A stretch of DNA of 64,000 nt from Polytrichum commune (taxonomy: Eukaryota > Streptophyta > Polytrichopsida > Polytrichales > Polytrichaceae): contig OX485809.1 of NCBI GenBank assembly GCA_950295325.1, positions 3,596,001 through 3,660,000 of the forward strand, written 5' to 3'. The notes below the pieces were generated by a model. It did not search any database. It saw only the letters and a program-made list of their open reading frames with translations, and had not been told where the DNA came from. Of this stretch, positions 34,040 to 46,060 are shown piece after piece. A program made the position numbers and the translations under genes. Positions within the stretch are counted from its first letter, which is position 1, and every line of letters starts with the position of its first letter.

Positions 34040-35010
34040 TGCGATCGCTGTGTCCAACATGCGATTTATATTTGGCGTCACGGACAAGCAAAATCTCTCC
34101 ATCGTCAGACTATGCGATTCCTTCCGACCAGAAGAAATACCATGTCCGTATCGAAGTGAATGCAACAAACAAAAAACGAGCCTAAACCACAATTTCTCAC
34201 TTTAACATGTGCCTACGATCGCTTTGAGAATTTTGCTCCAACACTACGACCGGCAAAATGTCTCCCTACGCCCAGAAACCCAAACCTTCGTTTAGAAATA
34301 AGGCTATGATCGCTTCAAGCTCCGACAACATGACAAGCATGCACCCTATACTACCTGCACCTTCTTCCGGTATGGCTGGCCAACAAATCCTCTATCTCCG
34401 AACCACGCGTTTTCTTCCGGCCAGAAGAAACACCATTTCCAAATCGTAGTGAATGCAGTAACACAAGCCTAAAACCCGTGTTTCTCACTTGGAGATAAAG
34501 CCTGTGATCGCTCTCAGCTCCAACAACATTACAAGCTGCGACTTCTGGCGTGACCTACAAGCAAAATCTCTACTTCCAAACCACGTAAAGTCTTCCGGCC
34601 AGATGAAAACCCATTTTCCGAATCGAAGCCCAAAAACAAGAAATAATAAATCAAAATAAGACTAGGATCGCCTTTTTGCTCCGACACTACCCGGTACCTG
34701 CGACTTCTAGCGTAAAAAAGGCAATTCTCTACCTCTACACCACGCAATTTCTTTCGGCCAGAAGAAAACACCTATCTCCAGTTAAATCAAAATGAATGCA
34801 CCAACAACACAAGCCCAGAAAACCTCATTCTCCACTTCACAAAAAGCCTGTAATCGCTTTGAGCTCCGACATTACAAGAAAAATCTCGACCTCCAAGCAC
34901 GCAATTCCTTCCGACAACAAGAAACCCCCATCTCTAAATCGAAGCCTGAAATCCAAAAATTTCCACTTCGCAATAAGCCTATGATCGCTTTGAGCTCCAA
35001 GAACATTACA
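34040..35010 (-). repeat. Diverged tandem array, six or seven units
   Basis: GATCGCTTTGAGCTCC or variants occur at about 34053, 34218, 34309, 34507, 34667, 34853 and 34983, spaced 91-198 bp. Each unit also has a TTCCGGCCAGAAGAAA-type block. On the minus strand, units read through as FSSGRKxLRGxEVE...ARSR, but with stops and differing frames. It lies upstream of the WEE1 exons and may be its promoter/leader, or an independent satellite-like array. Confidence 0.65.
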
Positions 35011-35487
35011 AACAAGCGCGTGAACCCGACATTACTAGATGCGACTTCTTCCGACAATCCAAAATCTGCGCCTCCTCTTAACCCCAATCGCCCTGGCCAC
35101 CAACGCTAAACCCTAAACCTTGGCATTTGAATGCCATTGACAAGTAAGGTACCAGGAAAGCGGCTGAGATGCTCGGAGAGTTGTGTACCTCAAAACAACA
35201 CAAGGCCGCGTGCAAGCACCAGCAGCCGCCGTCCACGTGCGCCTACAAGTGCCTCGCCGTCCGAAATACGTGCAACAATCACCAAATTCCTGGCTACCCT
35301 TAACCTCAAAAATCGTGCAACCCTAGAAAATGACGAGTTGCCAGAGCCTCAACAAGGAGGAGGAGGAAGGCAGGCAAGCGGGGGCTTCGGAGGCTTTGAT
35401 CGCTTGTGGGACCTTCGCATCACCAAAAATATATTTTTCTTCACAAATTTCGAACGAATCACAGATGTTCTACATTAAAAAAAGCAA

Positions 35488-36000
35488 CTAACAAAGATGC
35501 GTTCCACGAGGAGAGTCTTTATACCCGATTATACCCGGTGTATAAGAGGTCATGTTCTAAGATACCCGGCGCGTGGACTGGGTGGCCCACCGACCTCGTG
35601 AGGTGGCGTCACGGTAGCTGATCTGGATGCCAGGTCATTCGAGAAAATAACAAAGATGAGCTCCACAAGGAAGGGCTTCACAACCTCGTATACCCAGTCA
35701 AGTCTGGTAGGAAATAATGATATCCGGATATACCCGGAGGTTTGGAATCCACGGAAACAAAAACCCAAAGATGCGTTCCTTAACAAAGGAGGCCTCTCAT
35801 ACCCACTCATGAAAAGTGGATACCCGGTTGTGTGCAATGGATGGGCATGATACCCGGAGAGTGGGTTTCCACTGTGGTGAGTGTCTTACCCGGTGATATC
35901 CTTCTAGTACCCGGACGTCCACTGCACGTGGACCGAGGTGGGCCACGGACCCGTCAAGTGGTGTCACGGTGGCAGTACTGGGTGCCAGGTCATTGGGGCG
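35488..36000. repeat. TACCCGG-rich repeat cluster
   Basis: TACCCGG occurs seven times (near 35530, 35562, 35735, 35821, 35851, 35889 and 35911). Three unit starts share CAAAGATG(C/A)G(T/C)TCC (near 35490, 35652 and 35766). The segment GTGGCGTCACGGTAGC...GATGCCAGGTCATT at about 35602-35640 recurs at about 35960-35996. GC-rich compared with its surroundings. No coding function seen. Confidence 0.65.
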
Positions 36001-36759
36001 GCGGTACCTCATTGGTCGGGGTTGGAGGCTGGTGGCTTCTCATTGGTTGAATCTCGTCACCTCATTCATACACTAGGCAGAAATTTGACAGGACGAAGCT
36101 TCCCATCCACCTTGAGCTCATTGTGTGCAGTTTGCAGAACAACCGTATGCACTTCATTAAAATAGGATATTTATGCTCCAATGAGGTGCCAAGTTGTATG
36201 TTTTCAAACTCATTGCTCCCCGTTCTCATTGGATATATATATTTCATAAGACATTATTTGAAGTTGTTGAAATATTTGTTGTGTAAACCTTTTGAATGGA
36301 TGATGGTACTGTGTTTCACATGTAATAATTTAGATGCTACATATTTTGCGATATGCATTAATATAAATTTACTACAAATTGAACGGTATGTGTTCAATTT
36401 CAAGAATTTTTTAGTATCGGGTTCATTTGTTTTGTAACTTCTTCAAAGTTTCAACATTAAGAGAACAACATCCTAGAATAACCAACCATTGACACATGTA
36501 GCACTTCACTTACATACACTATGATTTGCGTGTATGATAATTACAAGTTCTAGGGTAGTCCAAACTCCAAACAAAACATTTGTTAGAGTGTAGGAGTGCA
36601 CTAAATTACGTCACTTTATTATTGGTACTTTCAACTTCATGTACGGATTTGATTGTCGGGTTGGTTGAAAGTTTTAGCAAGTTGCAAATCACGAAGATTA
36701 TTATTTCAAAGTTCAATATGAATTTGTAGAGATATCAAATTTTTTGAATGAGAGGTCAA
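36001..36759. other. Intergenic, no gene seen
   Basis: AT-rich; nothing supported. Confidence 0.5.
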
Positions 36760-37000
36760 AAGTGAAGATTCTCTTCCTCTTTTTAAGGTTCACATAAGCC
36801 TACTAAACTGTAGTGTTGAATACATAAACCTCTTCAATAGTATGAGCACATAATCCAATCTCATCGCAACACATCTCTTCTCTTTTTGATGCCCATTCTC
36901 AACTACAAGCAATAACTTACCATAAAACTTACCACTCCAATATAAGCATCCAATTAAGAACAATTGACCACACAAGGCTCACATACTAAGTACCCTACTT
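36760..37000 (-). pseudogene. Decayed relative of the 30640-30880 fragment
   Basis: On the minus strand an MCCDEIGLCAHTIEE-like stretch parallels MCDDEMGLRAQNM of the 30640-30880 fragment, followed by stops. Flanking blocks (ATTCTCTTCCTC and GACCACACAAGG...CACATAC) also occur at 27668 and 27808. Confidence 0.45.
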
Positions 37001-37085
37001 ACAAGTTGACTTTGATGCACAAAGCCAACCTATGACTTACCAAAGTCTGTGCACACAGACATAGTTCTCCTTCAAAGCAACCTCC

Positions 37086-37112
37086 GGAGAGAGAGAGAGA
37101 GAGAGAGAGAGC
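37086..37112. repeat. (GA)n tract in the HSP70 5' leader
   Basis: A run of GA dinucleotides about 165 bp upstream of the HSP70 start codon, probably in the 5' UTR or core promoter. GA/CT runs are common in plant leaders. Confidence 0.9.
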
Positions 37113-37274
37113 GCAAAGAAAAGAGAGGAAGAAGAGAGTAGAGAGTTCGACAGAGTTCCAGAGAGTTCTCGAAGGCTCAATAAGGGAAGCCGCGGAAGCT
37201 CGCTTGTTTGCGGCACCCAAGCGGAGGGTAGCGGAGGGAGGGGAGCTTGCTTGCAAGCTTTCGATCCAGCCACG

Positions 37275-40200
37275 ATGACCGCGATTCGCAGCAAGTCGCT
37301 GCTGCTTCTTCTTCTTGCGATCGTTGTTGCCATAGTGTGTAGTAGCGGCAATGTTGTTCATGGGGCGCCCGTGGCGAGCATCGACCTGGGATCGGAATGG
37401 ATGAAGGTAGCTGTGGTGAATTTGAAGCCGGGGCAAGCCCCGATTTCCATCGCACCGAACGAGATGTCCAAGCGCAAGTCCCCGGCGCTCGTGGCCTTCC
37501 TACGGGGAGACCGGCTGGTTTCGGAGCAAGCCTCGGGGATCTTGGCACGGTACCCGGAGCGCGTGTTCGCGAGCCTAAGGGACATGGTAGGGAAGCCGGT
37601 CGCAGCCGTGCGGGAGCTTCTCAAAATGCAGCACTTGCCCTACGATGTGGTGGAGACCCCTTCCGGCCGCGCGGCCATTCGTGTCGATTGTTGCTTGGAC
37701 GAGAACAAAAAGTAAGGGTTTACTGAATCCATCTGGAACTGAACCTAATGTTCGCTTCTTGAAGTTCTGTTCTTGGGCTGAGAGAAAGAACAATCGCGAT
37801 GGTCAATTGTCGTGTGGGAATCCGGCCGTGGATGCCGTAATAATCAGCAGCTCTTACAATTCCGCCGGTCAGCCACTTTCATAACCCTAATTATGTTATG
37901 AAGAATGCAGGCCGAGTCGGCAGACTTAATCCAGCTAACGTGGTAGACTGATTGTGGAACCGAATTTTCTTAAGCACTTGGCCTACGATGAGGTGGAGAC
38001 ACCTTCGGGCCACGCGGGCATTCTTGTCGATTGTTGCTTTGAGGAGAACTCAAAGTGAGGGTTTACTGAATCCATACGGAACTGAACGTAATGTTCATAA
38101 AGTTTTTCTTGCGTTGAGAGAAAGACATATCTTAATCTTGTTGGTTAATTGTCGTGCCTTTCAGCTCCTGCCTTTGCTAAGGCTTATTCGTAAATACAAT
38201 CGGAACTGTTGAATACCAATGCTCAAAGTGATTCCCTCCTATTCGTCTCCTTGAGATGTATGGTATGTTTTTGGAGTTCTTGCGTTGATAGAAAGAAAAT
38301 CACGTCGGTTAAATATCGTGTAGGAAACTGGCCATGGAAGCCGTAAAGATCAGCCGCTCACAATTCACCGGTGGATATGAATGTGACCGGTCTGCATGTG
38401 TGTGGCTCTGTAGCCTCAGCTACTTACGTAACTGCTGAGTCATCGCGCCCAGCTAAACCCTGACTCTGTTATGAAGAACGTAGTACTTGCCCTACGACGT
38501 GGCGGAGACGCCTTCGGGTCGCGTGGCGATTAGTGTCGATTGTTGCTTGGACAAGGACCCAAAGAAAGGGGTTACTGAAACCATCCGGAATCGAATAAAA
38601 TGTGTTTCTGAAGTTCTTGCGTTGGTTATTTATCGTGTAGGAAGCCGGCCGTGGTAGCCGTAGAAACTAGCAGCTCAAAATTCAGTAGTGGAGGTGAACA
38701 TGACCAGTCTGCATTTGTTGGTGTGATGGGCTCATCCACTGTCATAACCGGTAATTCAAAACTCGCAAGCCAAATCCTAAGTTTGTTACGAAGAATGCAG
38801 GCCAAGTTGGTAGACTTACTTCAGCTAATGCAGTAGACTGAATCCGGACCTGAATGTTTTAGTTCTTGTGTGGACAGAATCGTGTAAGACCCTGGCTGTG
38901 GAAGTCATAAAAACAGCAGCTCAAAACTCACTGGTGGAGGTGAATATGACCGGTCTGCATGTTTCTTGGCTAGATAGCCTCAGTCCCTTTCATAACCGCT
39001 GAATCACTGCTCGCAAGCTGAACCCTAATCTTGTAATGAAGAATGCAGGCCTTACTTCAGCTAATAATGCATGCGTTTTTTGTTCAGGCCTGTCTTGTAC
39101 AACATTGAGGAGCTTCTTGCCATGCTGCTAAATTATGCACGTGAGCTCGCAGAGATGCACACCAAGGAGTCTATCAAGGACGCTGTGATCAGTGTCCCAG
39201 TGTTCTTTGGTCAAGCTGAACGCCAAGGGTTGCTTGATGCTGCAGAGATTGCTGGATTGAATGTGCTATCACTTATCAATGAGCACGCAGGTGCTGCTTT
39301 GCAGTATGGCATTGACAAGGATTTCACTGACCAAGATCGCTATGTGGTGTTCTATGATATGGGTGCATCAAATACATATGCTGCCCTTGTGCACTTCACT
39401 GCATATACAGGAAAGAGTCCGGGTGGTGGCAAAAACATCACATTCCAGCAATTCCATGTAAGTAAATCCAGAGTTATGTATCCCTCTCTCATCCTCGTTC
39501 TCTGCTTTTGTGGTGTGGATGCAATTGTGGTTTAGCAATCTTATATTCAAGACAGCTTATGAATAAGTTGCACAAGTACATTATGGTGTTGCTGGTTGAG
39601 AAACTAAACACTTGCCTTAATGTAGAAGATGGAAGTCAAGAATATGGTTGTATTCAATCTCAATAATCTGAAGACCTTTTACTTCTGTAGGGAAGGGGCT
39701 GTGTGACCATGGGTTCACAAATTAGGAATGTGTGAGTTTGGTTGAGAGAAAGTTGAATGTCATAGAATGGATAACTTTGTCTGATCTTGAAACTTTTACT
39801 GGTTATTTGTACAGGTCAAGGGTGTGAGCTGGGATGCCACTCTTGGTGGACAGAACATGGAGATGCGGTTGGTAGATCATTTTGCAGCACAGTTCAAGAG
39901 TCAAACTGGGATTGATGTGTACAAACACCCAAAGGGCATGGCCAAGCTAAAGAAGCAGGTCAAGAGGACAAAGGAGATTTTGAGTGCAAACACTGAAGCT
40001 GGAATCTCAGTTGAATCTATGGTCGAAGATCACGACTTTAGGTAGACATTTTTCCTGAGTTACATAAGCTTGAAATATTTTTCCTGGAGCAACATAATTG
40101 ATCATTTCTATGTAAGCTTAGAGGCTGAGAATCAGCCCAAGCTGGTAGGTGTTGCATAAATGTTGCATTTTTACTACATGGGTAAGTAATTATTGGCACT

Positions 40201-43200
40201 TGGGATTGCAGTTTGCAGAGAGAACATCCATAACTCATCAGTGTTGTATGGTTATGTTTGTTGAAGTATGGCCTCCTTCATGTAAGCTGTTTAAATGTGC
40301 AGGGGATCGGTCACAAGGAAGAAGTTTGAGGAACTTTGCAATGATCTGTGGGAGCGGTCACTGAACCCATTAAAGCAAGTATTGACTGATGCTGGAATTA
40401 CACAGCAACAACTGCATTCTGTAGAGCTCATTGGTGGTGGAACCCGTGTCCCAAAGCTGAAAGTACTAATTCTAGGCCCCTGCTCTTCTTGTTTTGTTTA
40501 TAATCTGGTGATAAGTTGTAACTGCCTGTGGTATGCTGCTCCTGTAGTTTGTTTTAACAGGTGAATAGATTGCTAACCAACAATCCTTAAGTTTTCTGCA
40601 CTTCTTGATTGTTGACTTCAAGAATTCTGGTCCTGCTGTTTCTGATACTTTCATTCATAATTGTTGGGAATCTTGGATCCCATCTGAGAGTTTAGCAAGA
40701 GAATTTCCAGTTAGCTTACAAGCAGTGAAGGGGTGCTGATTTTGATGTCTGGACGAGGTCTGCCTGTACTCAATATAATGCCTTGGATCCCATTACATTT
40801 TATTTTGTGGATTTCTCAATAGTAGTGAAATGGTGCAGGAAAAACTAACAGGATATATTGGAGAACAAGCACTGGCCAGACACTTGGATGCAGATGAAGC
40901 GGTGGTATTGGGAGCTTCACTTCGGGCAGCAAATTTAAGTGACGGAATTAAGCTCAATCGGAAACTAGGCATGCTGGATGGTGCTTCCTATGGTATCAAC
41001 ATACAGCTTGATGGAGCCATCTTAGAATCTAAGGATCAGGGCTTGCTTGTACCAGTCCACAAGAACCTCCCAAGCAAAGTAAGTATTGGTTTAACATCTT
41101 GCTCTACAATATTTCAGACTGTGAGCATGTTGCCAGTGTTGTCCTTTTGATTCATATGCGCAAGTTTTTGTTGTATTATATTTCACTGGATTATCCCATT
41201 TCTTTCACTACCAAATATTGTATGTTTCACTTCTGTTTGGGATAAAGTCACTTGGAAGCAGTGGATTTTAGGATCATCTCATTTTGTGGATCATTGGATG
41301 GTCTTGTAGATGGGGAGAACAATTAAGAGCCAAACCAAGGATTTCAAGGTGACTTTGTCTTATGATCAAAGTGCACCTCTACCGCCATCCATCACTCTGC
41401 CTCACATTGCTGCTTATGACATCAAAGGTGTTGCAGAGACTGTTGAGAAGTATGCACTTGCAAACCCTGACCTCAACTTTGACATGTTTTTAGTTATTCT
41501 CGTGAACAGCCCATTCTAAGCACTCTTTTGCTTATTGTTGGGAGCTACAAAATATTTGGAATTGGAATTCTGCCTGAAACTAATTTCTACAGTGATAAAA
41601 AATATCACATGTATCATGTATCACTTTTGGACTCATAATACTGTGCTCTAGTTTTGTGTAGCAAGCAATTATTTCAGAAAAATCAACATGTAGTATTGGA
41701 TTTGTGGCTATGGAAGTTCATGACTTATTTGTGGCTATGGCATTGAAATTTATCCACAGATACAAAAATCACAATCAATCTGCTCCCATGAAAACTACTC
41801 TCCATTTTGCTTTGGACCGCAGTGGGGTGGTAAATCTCGAGCGGGCAGAGCAAGTTGTGGAGGTGTCAGAGTGGGTTGAGGTTGTTGATCCTATACGCAA
41901 CATCACAGCATTGCTTGCAAACCTGACAGCAAATGCAACCACAGGTGATGTGAATGCAACCACTGTTACTGAAGAGAGTGAGTCAAAACCAGAGACTGAT
42001 GCTGGAAACGTGACAGACGAAAATGGAACTGCAACTGAAGTAACACCTCCTCCTGTTACTGTCACCAAGAAGCTGAGAAAGAGAATATTCAGGATACCCC
42101 TCAAGGTAAAGACACAGAAGAATGCTCTCAATTGTGATCCAACTAGACTAGGAGTATTTCCTATTAAAAGTTTTATTTTGAATCAAGGAGTATCATGTAT
42201 TGTAGAGGGTTTGTCAGACGTTGTAATGACTTTTCTTCATATTGTGAAGGTTGTTCTGCAGTAGTTTGCACTAATGCACTTATGATGATCTATTTTCTTA
42301 AAATGTGTAATCCTTGCTTCTGTAGATTGTTGAAAATGCAGGATTTGTTGTAAAACATTCAGAATGAGATGAGCTTTCTGAGATGCTGTCTCTTGGCAAA
42401 TCTGGTAAATTACACTATCTGTGAAATGTGGTGCAGATTACAGATCTCACAAGTGGACCTGCTAAGCCTTTATCAAGTAAAGATATTTCTGAGGCCATCA
42501 AGCGTCTGGAGAAGTTAAATATTGCTGATGCAAAGAAGCGAGCAACAGAGGCAGCAAAGAATAACTTGGAGGCTTATATTTATGCAACCAAGGATAAGGT
42601 AGCACCCTGGTCAATCTAGTTCAATTTTATAAGTAGCATCGTATTGAAGTTGGATATATAGTTGAGTGTATCTGATATATTTTCTTCTCAAACTAAGCCT
42701 TGTGTAATAGTTTAAAGGTTTAATTTGTCTCTAGGAATTATCAGATAACTGTCTTGTCTTCTTTAAACAAAATTTCAACATTTCTGCAGCGGGGATTCAT
42801 GTCGATGATTTTTTTTATTTAAAAAAACAAAATGTCCTTCAATTATCCCCATTATCCTGGGTCAGCTGATGCAGTACTGCTGTAGGGCTCAGCTTCAGCA
42901 GTTATGCTTTTCAATGGAACTCTAATTTGCTGACTGTCTCTCTCTGCTCTCAAAAGACTTGTAGAAAAGACATTCCAGTACTGACGTTTTGTGTGTCATG
43001 CAGTTGACAACTATGGAAGGTGTTGAGAAAGAAGCTTCTGAATCTGAGCGTGATTCTTTCATGGAGAAGCTTGCAGAGGTTAGTCTTGCAGTTGTTTGTT
43101 TACTATCTTCTATTCCAGTTGTGTGCAAACTGTGACCCCTCATTTCACTCAGAGGTGATTGCGCCCTATAACATATTGTCTTATCTTGGTGGCAGGCTGA

Positions 43201-43745
43201 AGATTGGATTTACATGGATGGTGAAGAGGCAGAGGCAAAGGAGTTTCAAAGCCGCCTGGAGTCACTCCTAGTGTCCTGGAAATCAATTTTTGTTAGGTCT
43301 GTAACTTTGATCTTCAAAAGTGCCTCAAGACTTGCATGGATGTTGTTGCAATGATGGGGTTGCTGTGCCACGAATCTGTAGAGTCTAAACCTTAGTTTGT
43401 GCATTTGGACAAACTAGGACTCACTCATCCGCAGCTCAGCAATGTCCACCTTCTTCCCTGTAGAATATGGCCTGGTTCAAAAAGAATGTCCATGTACTAC
43501 ATTATCATGTGGGTCTGAGCTGCGGATAAGTATCCTCTGGTCATCTACTTGCCATAAGTTATGCTAACATCGTGATTGTTATTTGTTGTGGTGACAGAGA
43601 TGAGCTGCAAAAGGAGGAGACACTCTTGGAGAAGGGAGTCCAGCCCGAGCTTGAGATTAGCACTGGAGACAAAGTTGAACAGACTTTTGAGCAGGCCACC
43701 CACCCAAAGCCAGACATTTCCACCCCTAGTCATGATGAGTTGTAA
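37275..43745 (+). CDS. HSP70-17: ER-lumenal large HSP70 (GRP170/HYOU1 type), 11 exons, 813 aa
   Basis: Exons: 37275-37711, 39088-39457, 39815-40041, 40303-40462, 40839-41078, 41310-41485, 41760-42105, 42437-42598, 43004-43078, 43196-43296, 43598-43745. All junctions are GT-AG, phases agree and the total is 2442 bp. A signal peptide covers about residues 1-31. The nucleotide-binding domain starts VASIDLGSEW and includes SVPVFFGQAERQGLLDAAEI, LINEHAGAALQYGI and ELIGGGTRVPKLK. An Asn-rich acidic loop with several N-glycosylation sequons follows, then the lid helices and a terminal HDEL. This family acts in the ER lumen as chaperone and as nucleotide exchange partner of BiP. The C-terminus is shorter than in the Arabidopsis 867-aa relative. 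The exon 6 donor (AT|GTTTTT) is the weakest junction. Confidence 0.93.
37712..39087 (+). repeat. HSP70 intron 1: tandem array derived partly from exon 1
   Basis: The last 80 bp of exon 1 (37632-37711) plus the following intron recur as diverged copies starting at 37975 and 38485. A partial unit lacking the exon piece starts near 38888. Shared intron landmarks are GGGTTTACTGAATCCAT, GTCGTGTGGGAA(T)CCGGCC, CAGCAGCTC and GAAGAATGCAGGCC. The exon-like stretch in both copies keeps an open frame. The copy at 37975-38054 keeps a GTGAGG donor, whereas the copy ending at 38563 has GA at the donor position. The true acceptor is CAG at 39085-39087. Confidence 0.85.
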
Positions 43746-44329
43746 TTAGGTCACAATGCCTTTAGCAGAGTTAAGCTCACACAGAGCAGGTCAATAGTCA
43801 AGCCTTCAGGTGAAAGCTATGGCATTCTGACTTTGAACTCACCATCAGGTTAAACATCAGATTAGTTTAGGTGAGGATCAACGTAGAGAGCAACACAAAG
43901 GGGCTTGGTGGGAAGTTTATCTATGTTGTCCATTTATTGGTACAGATTTTTTGGATAAACACTTCATTAGGATAAATCACATTTACACGTCAGTATGAAA
44001 ATTGGATACTGCGATGGCCAAATTCTTACGTCAGCCTGATCTCAATTTTGTATATTTAGTGGTATGACAAGACTTCAAAGATGCATTGACATGGGTGCTT
44101 GTGCACCTTATTGGTTTCAATGGGACTGGGGCCGTGTGAGTCGAGAAGGAATAAGAAATGTTCTTGTCCTCTCGAGTATCCATATTATTCAACTATTCTA
44201 GCAACTTGTTATTCTAGCAACTTGCCTACATTCATTTGTGGAATTGTCTTTCTCAATACTGCCACGGAAGTCTACTCTAAATACCCCAGTTAATGACTTA
44301 CTTAAGCTTGTGCAATGCTTACGAGCTTT
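43746..44329. other. HSP70 3' UTR and intergenic
   Basis: Downstream of the HSP70 stop; no further gene seen. Confidence 0.5.
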
Positions 44330-45280
44330 TATTTCTCCCGTCTCAAGCCAATGACTGACGATCTTCCTTGTAGTGTGAAGCTCATCTGACGATAAGTTAG
44401 GAGAGGGAGCATGGAAAAGATTATTATGAGGACTTCCAAGCCCTCGTAGTAAATGTGCTTGCTCAGATGCCAGGCTCTAGTGAACGGGGATCCTATGCAA
44501 GTGACTCTTGTTGTTCCCTTTGTGTTACTCTTGGAACTAGGTTTGCAAGCACACTTCAAGACTGCTAGGTTTAAAGAGTCTCCTCCGGGAAGTTAAAGCC
44601 GCTTGGAGTGAAGCTGGTGGATGCGAGGAGAGTGAGCAGAGCAGAGATTATTAAGAGGACTTCCAAACCTTTGAAAGTAAATGTACTTGCACAGATACAA
44701 TGCTCCCGCGACTAGGAGTCTGCGCAGAAGACTCTGTAGTTAGTCCGTTTGGGTTGCTCTTGCAACTAGGTATTCAAGTACTCTTGATTGGTAGATGAAG
44801 ACGTGGAATTCAAAAACTTAGACAACTAATTTCCATAAAAGGGTGGAGAGTTTATATTGATAACCTAGAGTGTGGTCAACCAAGTAAGCTCATCCAACGA
44901 CAAGTACGTGAAGTTGTAGCTGCTTGAATTGAAGTTCATGGATGTGAGGAGAGGAAGCAGGGAGAGTTTATTACTTTTGAGGATAACTAAAACTTTGAAT
45001 TGAATGCTATCGCACAGATACAATGCTACAGCAAGCAGAGTCTTGCACAGGAGACTCTGTAGTTGATCCCTTGGGACCACGTACTGCTACTAAGTTAGAT
45101 GAAGAGTTGGATCTCAAAATGTGGACAATCGAGACAACGGGCGAGAAAATGCCACAGCGAGCGGCGGGAGTCTGCACAGGAGACTCTGATTGATCCGTTT
45201 GGAACTAAAAATTCAAGCATACTTCAGACTGCTAGATAAACAGTTGGATTTCAAAACGTGGGCAACTGATATCTATACAA
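44330..45280. repeat. Diverged tandem repeats, about four units of 150-320 bp
   Basis: Landmarks recur: CAGATACAATGCT at about 44694 and 45017, a GAGACTCTG/AGACTCTGTAGTT block near 44731, 45050 and 45179, GTGGATG(C/T)GAGGAGAG near 44617 and 44940, and a final CTAGATGAAGA-type block. Identity is low, so the array is old. No coding function seen. Confidence 0.6.
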
Positions 45281-46060
45281 CGCCGGGGGATTATGTTGAT
45301 AACCCAAATTGCCTACATTAGCCGTAATTATTTTCTCAAACATTGTCATTGGTGAGAAAACTTAGCAGAGACAAAAGTGCCGCGCTGGAGAGAGAGTTCT
45401 TCCCCATCTTCCACATGTACAGGACCCTTGCCAATGGCCACGCCTATGTTACTTGCGTGGGCCAGCAGCGGCAGTTTCGCTCTCGTGCCGTTCCTGCCAT
45501 GCATGCAGGCATCGTAATTCCTTGGCTGCCCTGCCATTGCTTCTCCGCTTTCCGCTGGCAGTGCAATCAAGTCAGGTTTTAAGTTCCTCCGCCTGGGCGC
45601 CTCCTGAGGGCCCGGACTTCCGACCAACCCTGGCTGCCCTCCTTGTCAGCGACACCAAACGGGTTGGCCCCGCCAACCCCGACGGACGGACGGATATTTT
45701 CACAAACTGTAAGTTAACCTATGTACAGAGTTTTATGCAAGCTGAAAAGGTTCACCGGAAAAGGACAAAGCCTTTTTTCACCGGCAGTGGGATGCCTCCA
45801 CCTGGAGAAGCCTCTGTCACCCTGCAACTCACTGTCCTGGGATCTACACTTGGGTAAGATCTGATAGCCTCTTCCTTTAGGTTATTACATAATGTAGACG
45901 TCTTGAAGATTCTACTGGTGGGTCTGTATGTGTTGTGGGGGTTTCTCCGCCCCAATTGCTTCTGTTGCGGATGCTTGGGTGGAATGCACCCGAATGCGCG
46001 CTCACTCCATTGGTACTCTATTCTGCTTCCCAATCTCAGTCCAATGCATTCCATTGATCG
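45281..46060. other. GC-rich upstream region of the LACS gene
   Basis: 45370-45860 is GC-rich with open frames on both strands, but none shows a recognisable domain. It is more likely promoter or non-coding leader of LACS than a gene. Confidence 0.4.

Noticed and set aside
37975-38054. HSP70 exon-like copy as a regular additional exon
   Set aside because: Including it would need an acceptor in phase 2; the available AG before CACTTG is phase 0, so it cannot be inserted in frame after exon 1.
41775-42131. 118-codon minus-strand frame in HSP70 exon 7
   Set aside because: Antisense shadow of the Thr/Asn/Glu-rich loop of HSP70.
45346-45857. Open frames on both strands upstream of LACS
   Set aside because: GC-rich sequence gives long frames by chance; no recognisable domain, and the position suits promoter or leader.
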